This document shows, in pieces, positions 1 through 5,729 of a stretch of DNA of 5,860 nt (position 1 is the stretch's first letter; each line of letters opens with the position of its first letter). The notes under the pieces are model-generated. The model saw only the letters and a program-made list of their open reading frames with translations. It had not been told where the DNA came from and ran no database searches. Both the position numbers and the translations under genes were made by a program. The stretch comes from Myxococcales bacterium (GTDB lineage: Bacteria; Myxococcota; Myxococcia; Myxococcales; Anaeromyxobacteraceae). The DNA is taken from positions 1-5,860 of the forward strand of contig JAJYHA010000244.1 of NCBI GenBank assembly GCA_021784995.1. The letters are read 5' to 3'.

Positions 1-272
1 TGCACAACCTCTTCGGCCGGGTGAACGAGATCCACGTCTTCATGGACGACGAGGACCCCGAGGACTTCTACATCGAGGAGGTGATCCCGGGCGACCGCGT
101 CGAGCAGGTGCTCTCGCGCATGCAGTACGTCCCGGCCGAGCTCGCACGCCGCGTGAAGAACGCGCTCGACCAGAAGGTGAAGGAGGGCGCCATCCGGCCC
201 AAGGAGGGCGTCCAGCTCGCCGACTTCTTCGAGAGCGTGATGCGCGGCTACACCTACCTGGCCGGCGTCTGA
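1..272 (+). CDS. speA: Biosynthetic arginine decarboxylase, C-terminal fragment (5' end outside window)
   Basis: The reading frame is open from base 3 (codons for HNLFGRVNEIHVF) to a TGA at 270-272, giving about 89 residues of a protein that begins upstream. The HNLFG-x-VNE-x-HVF block, followed by a YIEEVIPGD segment and a QY-x-P-x-EL-x-RRVK helix, matches what I know of the C-terminal part of SpeA-type arginine decarboxylase. This PLP enzyme converts arginine to agmatine for polyamine synthesis in the cytoplasm. The Met codon at 21 is internal, because the family similarity continues upstream of it, so it is not the true start. The PLP lysine and substrate residues lie outside the window. 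The 64-base gap to the next gene and the unrelated function suggest it is not part of the downstream flavoprotein operon. The family assignment comes from remembered motif resemblance only. Confidence 0.82.
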   Translation, partial: HNLFGRVNEIHVFMDDEDPEDFYIEEVIPGDRVEQVLSRMQYVPAELARRVKNALDQKVKEGAIRPKEGVQLADFFESVMRGYTYLAGV

Positions 273-276
273 TGCA

Positions 277-291
277 GCGGCGCCGCGCCGC
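277..291 (+). terminator. Short GC hairpin after the speA stop, weak terminator candidate
   Basis: GCGGCG (277-282) can pair with CGCCGC (286-291) around a three-base loop, four bases after the TGA at 270-272. No T-run follows directly, although the next 20 bases (GATCCGTTATTCGTCT) are the least GC-rich of the gap. It could contribute to ending the speA transcript, or it could be ordinary GC-rich sequence. The remainder of the 273-336 gap shows no promoter I would defend. Confidence 0.25.
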
Positions 292-326
292 GCGATCCGT
301 TATTCGTCTCCGAAACCCGATCACCC

Positions 327-331
327 GGAGG
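327..331 (+). promoter_or_regulatory. Ribosome binding site of dodecin
   Basis: GGAGG lies five bases before the ATG at 337. This fixes the start of the small gene that follows and supports it as a translated gene despite its short length. Confidence 0.8.
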
Positions 332-336
332 CGACC

Positions 337-543
337 ATGGCCGGCACCTACAAGAAGATCGAGATCGTCGGGACGTCCCCCACCAGCTACGCCGAGGCGA
401 CGCGCACCGCCATCGCCGAGGCCGCCAGGAGCGTCCGCGGGATGAGCTGGTTCGAGGTGGTGGAGCAGCGCGGCGCCATCCGCGACGGCAAGGTCTCGGA
501 GTTCCAGGTCACGCTGCGGGTCGGCTTCAAGATCGAGGACTGA
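337..543 (+). CDS. Dodecin family flavin-binding protein
   Basis: This is a complete 68-residue protein, the normal dodecin length. Known dodecins assemble as hollow cytoplasmic dodecamers that bind flavins in stacked pairs and are thought to store or buffer them; some bacterial forms also bind CoA. The sequence shows the family pattern: an N-terminal strand YKKIEIVGTSPTSY, a helix over about residues 17-34 (YAEATRTAIAEAARSVRG), then SWFEVVEQRG with Trp38, the expected isoalloxazine-stacking residue, and EFQVTLRVGF with Gln57, the expected flavin hydrogen-bond residue. No signal peptide or membrane segment is present. The start is set by GGAGG five bases upstream of ATG. It lies 195 bases before an operon of four flavoproteins, so a role in flavin supply is tempting, but a hairpin separates it from that operon and co-transcription is not shown. 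Confidence 0.93.
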   Translation: MAGTYKKIEIVGTSPTSYAEATRTAIAEAARSVRGMSWFEVVEQRGAIRDGKVSEFQVTLRVGFKIED

Positions 544-565
544 TCCCTCGCTCCAACGCGTGTCC

Positions 566-600
566 TCCTGCGGAGCTGCGGCACTCTGCCGCAGGCAGGA
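566..600 (+). terminator. Strong bulged hairpin downstream of dodecin
   Basis: TCCTGC (566-571) pairs with GCAGGA (595-600). Inside it CTGCGGCA (576-583) pairs perfectly with TGCCGCAG (587-594) around the loop CTC. Together this makes 14 base pairs interrupted by a one-sided four-base bulge, GGAG (572-575). The structure begins 22 bases after the dodecin stop, a usual place for a terminator, but AATCGTG follows rather than a T-run. It may be a T-poor terminator, a 3'-end stabiliser, or a transcript structure ahead of the acyl-CoA dehydrogenase operon. The pairing is seen directly; the function is inferred. Confidence 0.5.
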
Positions 601-618
601 AATCGTGAAGCAGCGCGC

Positions 619-647
619 TTGAGTAGCTCTCGGCGGCTTGCTAGCGT
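619..647 (+). promoter_or_regulatory. Possible sigma70-type promoter for the flavoprotein operon (weak)
   Basis: TTGAGT (619-624) and TAGCGT (642-647) are 17 bases apart and match the -35 and -10 consensus at four and three of six positions. This is the best-spaced pair I found in the 601-738 leader, which should hold the operon promoter if the upstream hairpin terminates. In sequence this GC-rich such a match can occur by chance. I found no sigma54 GG-N10-GC element at the one place I tested. Confidence 0.2.
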
Positions 648-692
648 CCGTCCCCTGGCGCTGCCGCGGGAGGGCGCACTCCCTCTTTGCTG

Positions 693-719
693 TCAGTGCT
701 CTTGGGTCGTACGCACTGA
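693..719 (+). promoter_or_regulatory. Operator-like inverted repeat upstream of the acyl-CoA dehydrogenase
   Basis: TCAGTGC (693-699) and GCACTGA (713-719) are perfect inverted arms separated by 13 bases, with their centres 20 bases (about two helical turns) apart. The right arm ends six bases before the ribosome binding site at 726-733. This geometry suits a dimeric repressor, as with TetR- or GntR-type regulators that often sense acyl-CoA in fatty-acid gene clusters, but no regulator gene is visible in the window and I recognise no named operator. A seven-pair stem with a 13-base loop in the leader RNA is the alternative. Confidence 0.4.
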
Positions 720-725
720 ACGAAC

Positions 726-733
726 GGGAGGAG
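726..733 (+). promoter_or_regulatory. Ribosome binding site of the acyl-CoA dehydrogenase
   Basis: GGGAGGAG lies five bases before the ATG at 739. The frame stays open upstream to 619, but only this ATG has a strong ribosome binding site, and the residues encoded upstream (Ser/Arg-rich) do not look like protein. This decides the start. Confidence 0.8.
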
Positions 734-738
734 TGGCC

Positions 739-2973
739 ATGGCCGTCCCCGCCGAAGAGGTCGCCGCCGCAGAGACCCTGCGCACGCTGCCCGGAGACGA
801 CGTTCGAAACGTGCTGTGGCGCCTCGCCGACCGCTTCGATCTGCAGATGCTGGTGCAGTCGGTCCGCCAGGTCGCACGCGGCCCCGTGGCGCGGATGGTG
901 GCGGAGGGCGCCCGCAGCTCCCACGACTGGACGGAGCGGAAGCAGGAGCTCCTGCGGCACTACGACGAGTGCGGCGTCACGGGGGTCTTCATGGAGCCGC
1001 ACCAGGGCGGCTTCATCGAGGGGCCCAAGAACCTCGCCATGGCGCTGGCCGCCTTCGAGCTCGCCTGGGTGGACGCGGGGGCCGCCACGGGCGGGTTGGC
1101 GGGGCACCTCGCGCTCTCGCCCATCCACGAGCGCGGCACGCCTGCGCAGCAGGATCGCTACATGGGTCTGGCCGCGCCGGCGCGGCCCGGCGAGGAGCGC
1201 ACGCCCTGGCGCGGCGCGTTCGCGCTCACCGAGCCCATCCCGTACGTCGGGGTGGACACCGGCATGCTGGGGGGGAAGGTGCGGGTCGCCGAGTGGGAGC
1301 CCGGGAAGGAGCCGGTGCTCCAGGTGGAGAAGCGCGGCCGCTTCATCACGAACATGGGCTTCGCCAACTTCGTGACGGCGGCGGTCGACTCCGACGACGC
1401 GCGGATCAAGGGAAGCTGCATGGTGATCCTGGAGGAGGGCGACCCCGGCGTCTTCGACCGCGGCACGCCCACGAGGAAGCTCGTCCACCAGCTCTCCTCC
1501 ACCAACGACCCCATCTTCAGCCTGCGCGTCCCGGCCTCCCGCATCGTGGGCGGGTACACGGTGAAGGACGGCGTCCTCGTGCCCCGTCACTCGCACGACG
1601 AGATCATCGCCGCGGTCTTCAAGCACACGCGCGTGCCGGTCGGGGTGATGACGGCCGCCAAGCTGCTGTCGGCGGTGGAGCCCGTCATCCGTTACCAGCG
1701 GGGACGCTTCCGCGGCGCGCAGCAGGCGCACCCCGGGACCCCGCGCTACGACCTCGGGCTGCAGGTCCGGGAGGACGTGCTCCACCGGCTGGCCGACGTC
1801 TGGGCCACCGGTGAGGCGGCCGCCTCCCTGGGCTTCCACGCCGCCCGGCTCTTCGACGAGCTGGATCCGCTCGAGCGGGAGAAGTTCCGCATCCTCGGGG
1901 AGCGGGGGATCTCCGGCCGCGGCGAGCTGAAGCTCTTCAAGGAGGTGAACGCGCGCGCCGTCGAGCTGGTCCGCCAGCGCGCGCTGCCCGAGGGGGAGCG
2001 CGACGCCCACCGGATCGCGGAGCTGGAGGCCGATCCGCTGGTCCGCTACGCCATCCTCGACAGCGCCGGCGCGGTGCTCTGCCCCGCCACCAAGCTGTGG
2101 AACACCGGCCAGGGCGCGACGATGATGCGCGAGGCGGTGAGCTTGATGGGCGGCTACGGCATCACCGAGGACTGCCCGGGCTTCCTGGGCCAGAAGTGGA
2201 TGGACGCGCAGCTGGAGGCCACCTACGAGGGCCCGGAGGCGGTGCAGCGGCGGCAGCTCACCGTCTGCATGGGCAACGAGGTGTTCCTGGTGCAGCTCGA
2301 GGCGTGGATCAAGGAGCTGCGGCACGTCGGCTCCGAGCGCCCCGACACGGGCGCGTGCGAGCTGGCCTCCGCGCTGGTGCTCTGGCTCTACACCTACCGG
2401 CACCTCCTCGAGGCCACCGACGCCGACGGGCAGCGGCTGCTCCAGGGGCCGCGCCAGGGCGTCGGCTTCCCGCTCGCCGACGCGCTGGCCTGGCTCATGG
2501 CCGCCCGCTGCCTCGTGCTCGACGTGGTGGAGCTGGAGACCAGGGGCCCGTCGAGCCCGGCGCTGGCGGAGGGCCTCGCAGGCCTGGTGCGCTTCTATCA
2601 GGACCTGGCGCACGTGCAGGCCGCCCGCGCCTCGGGCGAGGTGGGGCGGCTCTGCGCCGAGCTGGTCTACGGGTACAACCGGCACCCGGCCTGGGACGAG
2701 GAGGCGCGACGGGCCTGCTACGGCGCGACCGAGCTGGACGAGCTGGAGGACCTCATCCCCGGCATCGGGAGCTGCGCGGTGGACGTGATCGGGGCCGACG
2801 GCTCGCACCCCGAGAAGGCGGGGCCGTGCTCGCGCTGCGTCAGCGTGGCCGACTTCGCGGCGCTCCGCATGAAGCTCGACCAGTGCCTGACGGGATCGCG
2901 GCTGGCCAAGGATCGCTGCGCCGAGGCGCTCGCCCGGGTCATGATCCCCGAGGCGCTCGACTACCCGGCCTGA
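739..2973 (+). CDS. Atypical acyl-CoA dehydrogenase, 744 residues with C-terminal extension
   Basis: This FAD enzyme of the acyl-CoA dehydrogenase superfamily is predicted to form an alpha,beta double bond in an acyl-CoA and pass electrons to ETF. In order it shows an N-terminal helical domain with ECGVTGVFMEPHQGG (about residues 77-91), a FAD/substrate segment AFALTEP (160-166) that continues IPYVGVD, and a C-terminal helical domain with EAVSLMGGYGITED (465-478) and ATYEGPEAVQ (494-503). Glu497 of YEG is in the place of the catalytic base. At 744 residues it is much longer than the common form of about 380 and closer to long-chain types. About 240 residues follow the catalytic motif. That tail is helical-looking and has Cys660, 679, 697, 700, 716 and 727, including a CSRC pair. 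No signal peptide is seen. It opens the operon, with the quinone oxidoreductase gene starting 16 bases after its stop. The substrate cannot be read from the sequence. Confidence 0.9.
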   Translation: MAVPAEEVAAAETLRTLPGDDVRNVLWRLADRFDLQMLVQSVRQVARGPVARMVAEGARSSHDWTERKQELLRHYDECGVTGVFMEPHQGGFIEGPKNLAMALAAFELAWVDAGAATGGLAGHLALSPIHERGTPAQQDRYMGLAAPARPGEERTPWRGAFALTEPIPYVGVDTGMLGGKVRVAEWEPGKEPVLQVEKRGRFITNMGFANFVTAAVDSDDARIKGSCMVILEEGDPGVFDRGTPTRKLVHQLSSTNDPIFSLRVPASRIVGGYTVKDGVLVPRHSHDEIIAAVFKHTRVPVGVMTAAKLLSAVEPVIRYQRGRFRGAQQAHPGTPRYDLGLQVREDVLHRLADVWATGEAAASLGFHAARLFDELDPLEREKFRILGERGISGRGELKLFKEVNARAVELVRQRALPEGERDAHRIAELEADPLVRYAILDSAGAVLCPATKLWNTGQGATMMREAVSLMGGYGITEDCPGFLGQKWMDAQLEATYEGPEAVQRRQLTVCMGNEVFLVQLEAWIKELRHVGSERPDTGACELASALVLWLYTYRHLLEATDADGQRLLQGPRQGVGFPLADALAWLMAARCLVLDVVELETRGPSSPALAEGLAGLVRFYQDLAHVQAARASGEVGRLCAELVYGYNRHPAWDEEARRACYGATELDELEDLIPGIGSCAVDVIGADGSHPEKAGPCSRCVSVADFAALRMKLDQCLTGSRLAKDRCAEALARVMIPEALDYPA

Positions 2974-2980
2974 CGGGATC

Positions 2981-2984
2981 GGAG
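2981..2984 (+). promoter_or_regulatory. Ribosome binding site deciding the GTG start of the ETF-QO-like gene
   Basis: GGAG lies five bases before GTG at 2990, inside the 16-base gap after the dehydrogenase stop. The first ATG in the frame (codon 32, within the FAD-binding motif) would remove the N-terminal strand and glycines, so GTG is the better start. Confidence 0.7.
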
Positions 2985-2989
2985 CTCGC

Positions 2990-4867
2990 GTGCCGCTCGC
3001 CACCGATGGGGCCGCCGCCGCGGCCGAGCCGGAGCGCCAGACGCTCGAGGTCGACATCGCCTGCGTCGGTTTCGGGCCGGCCATGGGGGGCTTCCTCACG
3101 ACGCTCGCGCGTGGGCTGCAGAACCCCGACGGCACGCCAGCCGTGGAGAGCGAGACCGCCCCGGGGCTCCCCCCGCAGATCGTGTGCTACGAGCGCGCCG
3201 AAGGGCTCGGCTTCGGGGTGTCGGGCGTGGTGACGCGAGCCCGCGGCATCCGGGCCAGCTACCCCGATCTCGACCCCTCGCAGATCCCGATGGCGACCCG
3301 GGTGACGGAGGAGCGGCTCGTCTACCTGCTCGATCCGGTGGGCGCCAGCTGCCGCTCGAACGCGCTGCGCACGGCCGACGCGGCCATCCGGGCGCTGCGG
3401 CGCCTCCTGCCGTTTCGCGAGCACGCGCTCGAGCTGCCCTTCACGCCCGAGTTCATGCGCAAGGAGGACGGGCTCGTCCTCTCCGTCGGCCAGTTCGACC
3501 AGTGGGTGGGCGAGCAGCTCATGGGGACGGGGCTGGTGCAGCTCTGGCCCGGGACGCCGGTGGCGAGCCCATTGCTGGAGGGGGGAGCGGTCCGGGGCGT
3601 GCGGTTGCTCGACCAGGGGGTGGCGCGCGACGGGTCGCCGGACGCCGGCTACGCGCCCGGGCTCGACGTGCGCGCCCGCCTGACGGTGGTCGGCGACGGT
3701 CCGGTCGGCGCCGTGGGCCGCGCGCTGGACGACCACCTCGGCCTGCCGGACGGGCACCACGTCCGCGAGTGGGCGGTGGGGATGAAGATGGTGGTGGACC
3801 TGCCCGAGCGCTGCGCGCTGCCGGAGGGCACGGTCCTCCACACCTTCGGCTATCCCGAGCCGGAGATCTTCGGCTTCCTCTACGTCCATCCCGGGCGCGT
3901 GGCATCGGTCGGGATCTTCGTGCCGTCCTGGTTCGACAGCCCGGTCCGCACGACCTACCTGCTCCTGCAGCACTTCGTCCAGCACCCCTACCTCTGGAGG
4001 CACCTCCAGGGCGGCCGGATGCGCTCGTGGGGGGCCAAGTCGCTGCAGGAGTCGGGGCGGCGCGGCGAGCCGCGCCTGGTGGGCGACGGCTTCGCGCGCA
4101 TCGGCGAGGGGTCGGGGACGACCAACGTCCTGACCGGCTCCGGCGTGGACGAGGCCTGGACGAGCGGGACCCTCCTGGCCGAGGGCGTGCTCGAGCTTCT
4201 GCGCGACCGGAAGCCCTTCACGCGCGAGAACCTGGAGGCGGCCTACGTGGCGCGGCGCCGCGCGAGCTGGCTCGAGCGCGAGGCGCGGGTGGCGGAGCGC
4301 GCGCGGGACGGGTTCGGGCGCGGCGTCGTCACGGGCCTGCTCGGGATGGCGCTCTCGGCGATGACGGGGGGGCGGCTGCACCTCGGCCCCGAGCCGGTCG
4401 CGCCGCACGAGCGGCTCGGGTCGGTGGAGGAGTACTACCGGGGCCGCATCCCGTCCGGTGAGATCGCGCGCATCCGGGAGGAGTGCCGGCGGGAGGGGAG
4501 CTCCCTGGCCGCCGCGCTCATGCGGCGCGCCGGCTGGCCCGACATCCCCTACGACGGCCAGCTCCTCGTGACCCACCAGGACGCGCTGCTCATGGGCGGC
4601 AAGGTCCAGGCGCCGCCGGGCTACGCCGACCACGTGCGCTTCGTCCAGCCCGCGGTCTGCGCCCGCTGCGGGAGCCGCACCTGCGTCGAGATCTGCTCGG
4701 CGCAGGCCATCGCGCCCGGGGTCGCGGACGGGCCGCCCTCCTTCGACCGCGAGAAGTGCGTTCACTGCGGCGCCTGCCTCTGGAACTGCACCCAGGCGCT
4801 CGAGGGCGAGCGGACCAACATCGCGTTCCGTGCCGGAGCGGGCGGGCTCCACTCCGCCGAGAACTGA
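2990..4867 (+). CDS. ETF:quinone oxidoreductase-like flavoprotein with ferredoxin-type tail (FixC-FixX fusion)
   Basis: This 625-residue protein is predicted to take electrons from reduced ETF and deliver them to membrane quinone. The parts seen in order are: a dinucleotide fold VDIACVGFGPAMGG (21-34); YERAEGLG with Glu68 for the FAD ribose; GVSGVV (76-81), like the SG-containing segment of ETF-QO; a second FAD segment TVVGDGPVG (232-240) after an ETF-QO-like GVARDGSPD; a GMK...GTVLHTFGYPEPE region; and a third FAD segment VGDGFARIGEG (364-374). A hydrophobic stretch GVVTGLLGMALSAM (445-458) sits where ETF-QO has its membrane-surface helix. The tail carries C557-x2-C-x4-C-x3-C569 and C590-x2-C-x2-C-x3-C600. 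Mammalian ETF-QO has one [4Fe-4S] cluster, so two four-cysteine groups are unusual for that branch and more like FixX. There is no signal peptide, so peripheral cytoplasmic-face attachment is likely. The etfB GTG follows the stop by 14 bases. Confidence 0.9.
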   Translation: MPLATDGAAAAAEPERQTLEVDIACVGFGPAMGGFLTTLARGLQNPDGTPAVESETAPGLPPQIVCYERAEGLGFGVSGVVTRARGIRASYPDLDPSQIPMATRVTEERLVYLLDPVGASCRSNALRTADAAIRALRRLLPFREHALELPFTPEFMRKEDGLVLSVGQFDQWVGEQLMGTGLVQLWPGTPVASPLLEGGAVRGVRLLDQGVARDGSPDAGYAPGLDVRARLTVVGDGPVGAVGRALDDHLGLPDGHHVREWAVGMKMVVDLPERCALPEGTVLHTFGYPEPEIFGFLYVHPGRVASVGIFVPSWFDSPVRTTYLLLQHFVQHPYLWRHLQGGRMRSWGAKSLQESGRRGEPRLVGDGFARIGEGSGTTNVLTGSGVDEAWTSGTLLAEGVLELLRDRKPFTRENLEAAYVARRRASWLEREARVAERARDGFGRGVVTGLLGMALSAMTGGRLHLGPEPVAPHERLGSVEEYYRGRIPSGEIARIREECRREGSSLAAALMRRAGWPDIPYDGQLLVTHQDALLMGGKVQAPPGYADHVRFVQPAVCARCGSRTCVEICSAQAIAPGVADGPPSFDREKCVHCGACLWNCTQALEGERTNIAFRAGAGGLHSAEN

Positions 4868-4870
4868 ACC

Positions 4871-4877
4871 GAGGAGG
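4871..4877 (+). promoter_or_regulatory. Ribosome binding site of etfB
   Basis: GAGGAGG lies four bases before GTG at 4882, just after the preceding stop. It supports the GTG start over any internal ATG, the first of which (codon 40) would remove the first strand of the ETF fold. Confidence 0.8.
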
Positions 4878-4881
4878 CCCC

Positions 4882-5691
4882 GTGAGCGGATTCCAGATCG
4901 TGGTGTGCGGCAGCGTGGTGCCCGACCCGCTGCAGACGCTCGAGCCCGTGGCCGGGCCGGCCGGACCGGCCCTGAAGAACGAGATGATGCTCCCGGCCGT
5001 GCTCGATCCCTGGGCCGGGCACGCGCTCTACGAGGCGGCCAACCTGGCGGCGGCGGTGCCCGGGTCGAAGGTCTGGCTGGTGTCGCTCGGCCCGAAGGCC
5101 AAGCTGCAACAGGTGATGATGGCCGTCGGCCAGAAGGTGCCCTTCGAGCTGGTGGCGGTGGACGGTCCCGCCAGCGGGTTCGTCGACGCCCACGAGACCG
5201 CGGCCGCCCTCGCCGAGGCCGTCCAGGCCATCCCGGGGCTCGATCGCGCCCGGCTCCTCGTCTTCGGCGGGTGGGAGTCGGCCTCGCGCGGCGCGGGCGC
5301 CACGTTGCAGATCCTGGGCGAGCGGCTTGAGATCGGCGACCAGTTCCAGGGGGTGGACCAGGTCACGCCGCGCGCCGACGGGTCGCTCGAGATCCTGGAG
5401 CGGGTCGAGGGCGGCCAGCACCAGCTCTCGGCCGTCGCCGGGCCCCCCGCCGTGCTGGGCTGGGCCACCGGCAACCTCCCGGAGCCGCGCAACAACCCGC
5501 AGGTCGGCATGGCGAACATGCGGGCCATCCTGCCGGCCCTGCAGCGGGCGCGACCGGCGCGCGTGGGGGCCACCGGCCTGGAGTACGCGTCGGTGGCGGT
5601 GCCGAAGGTGCAGCGCGAGACCCGCCTGGTGAAGGACCTGTCGGTCGACGAGGTGGCGCGGGAGATCGTCGAGTGGATCACGAAGGACTAG
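4882..5691 (+). CDS. etfB: Electron transfer flavoprotein subunit beta, divergent
   Basis: This complete 269-residue protein is a little longer than typical EtfB (about 255). EtfB pairs with EtfA to form the soluble FAD carrier between dehydrogenases and ETF-QO. The ETF fold is recognisable: an opening strand FQIVVCGSVVPDP, a counterpart of the usual NPFDE-x-ALEEA block as LDPWAGHALYEAANLA (about 41-56), strand KVWLVSLGPKAK, strand RLLVFGGWES (122-133), a GG-containing beta element VEGG, then PPAVLGWATGN and the conserved EPR (201-203). The loop after LVFGG reads WESASRGAGATLQ (131-143) where typical EtfB has acidic residues and a Q(T/V)G that bind AMP or a second FAD. That loop is not conserved here. 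The region after EPR is also altered. Etf alpha starts 38 bases downstream, so the pair is co-encoded. The family is clear; the cofactor content of the beta subunit is not. Confidence 0.9.
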   Translation: MSGFQIVVCGSVVPDPLQTLEPVAGPAGPALKNEMMLPAVLDPWAGHALYEAANLAAAVPGSKVWLVSLGPKAKLQQVMMAVGQKVPFELVAVDGPASGFVDAHETAAALAEAVQAIPGLDRARLLVFGGWESASRGAGATLQILGERLEIGDQFQGVDQVTPRADGSLEILERVEGGQHQLSAVAGPPAVLGWATGNLPEPRNNPQVGMANMRAILPALQRARPARVGATGLEYASVAVPKVQRETRLVKDLSVDEVAREIVEWITKD

Positions 5692-5697
5692 CGCGTG

Positions 5698-5715
5698 GCG
5701 CGCCGCACGGCGCGC
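5698..5715 (+). other. GC hairpin in the etfB-etfA gap
   Basis: GCGCGCC (5698-5704) pairs perfectly with GGCGCGC (5709-5715) around a GCAC loop. It sits between the etfB stop (5689-5691) and the etfA ribosome binding site (5719-5723). With no T-run and the second ETF subunit following, a terminator is unlikely. It could set the translation level or transcript stability of etfA relative to etfB. Confidence 0.4.
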
Positions 5716-5718
5716 GAC

Positions 5719-5723
5719 GGGAG
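5719..5723 (+). promoter_or_regulatory. Ribosome binding site of etfA
   Basis: GGGAG lies six bases before ATG at 5730. A GTG at 5695 is out of frame with the ETF alpha sequence, so ATG 5730 is chosen. Confidence 0.7.
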
Positions 5724-5729
5724 CCGCCC

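Noticed and set aside
619..738. N-terminal extension of the dehydrogenase by 40 codons
   Set aside because: The frame is open, but a strong ribosome binding site directly precedes ATG 739, and the upstream translation is not protein-like and overlaps the inverted repeat.
2885..2981. 14-base direct repeat GCCTGACGGGATCG at 2885-2898 and 2968-2981, spanning the dehydrogenase stop
   Set aside because: A rough estimate for this base composition gives about one chance repeat of this length in a window this size, and the repeat has no flanking structure, so I do not treat it as a functional element or insertion scar.
40..3135. Minus-strand open frame of 1031 codons across speA end, dodecin and the dehydrogenase
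   Set aside because: It is antisense to well-recognised genes, its translation is Arg/Ala/Gly/His-rich low-complexity sequence with no family resemblance, and long antisense frames are expected at this GC content.
3184..4461. Plus-strand alternative frame of 425 codons inside the ETF-QO-like gene
   Set aside because: It is an Arg/Ala/Gly-rich out-of-frame shadow with no motif and no ribosome binding site of its own.
2939..4852. Minus-strand open frame of 637 codons opposite the ETF-QO-like gene
   Set aside because: Its composition is the same artefact type (Arg, Ala, His, Pro), and it covers a gene whose FAD and cysteine motifs are clear on the + strand.
2990..4867. Geranylgeranyl reductase or other FixC-family oxidoreductase instead of ETF-QO
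   Set aside because: The GVARDGSPD, GTVLHTFGYPEPE, hydrophobic-helix and C-terminal ferredoxin segments follow ETF-QO order, and the neighbours are dehydrogenase and ETF genes.
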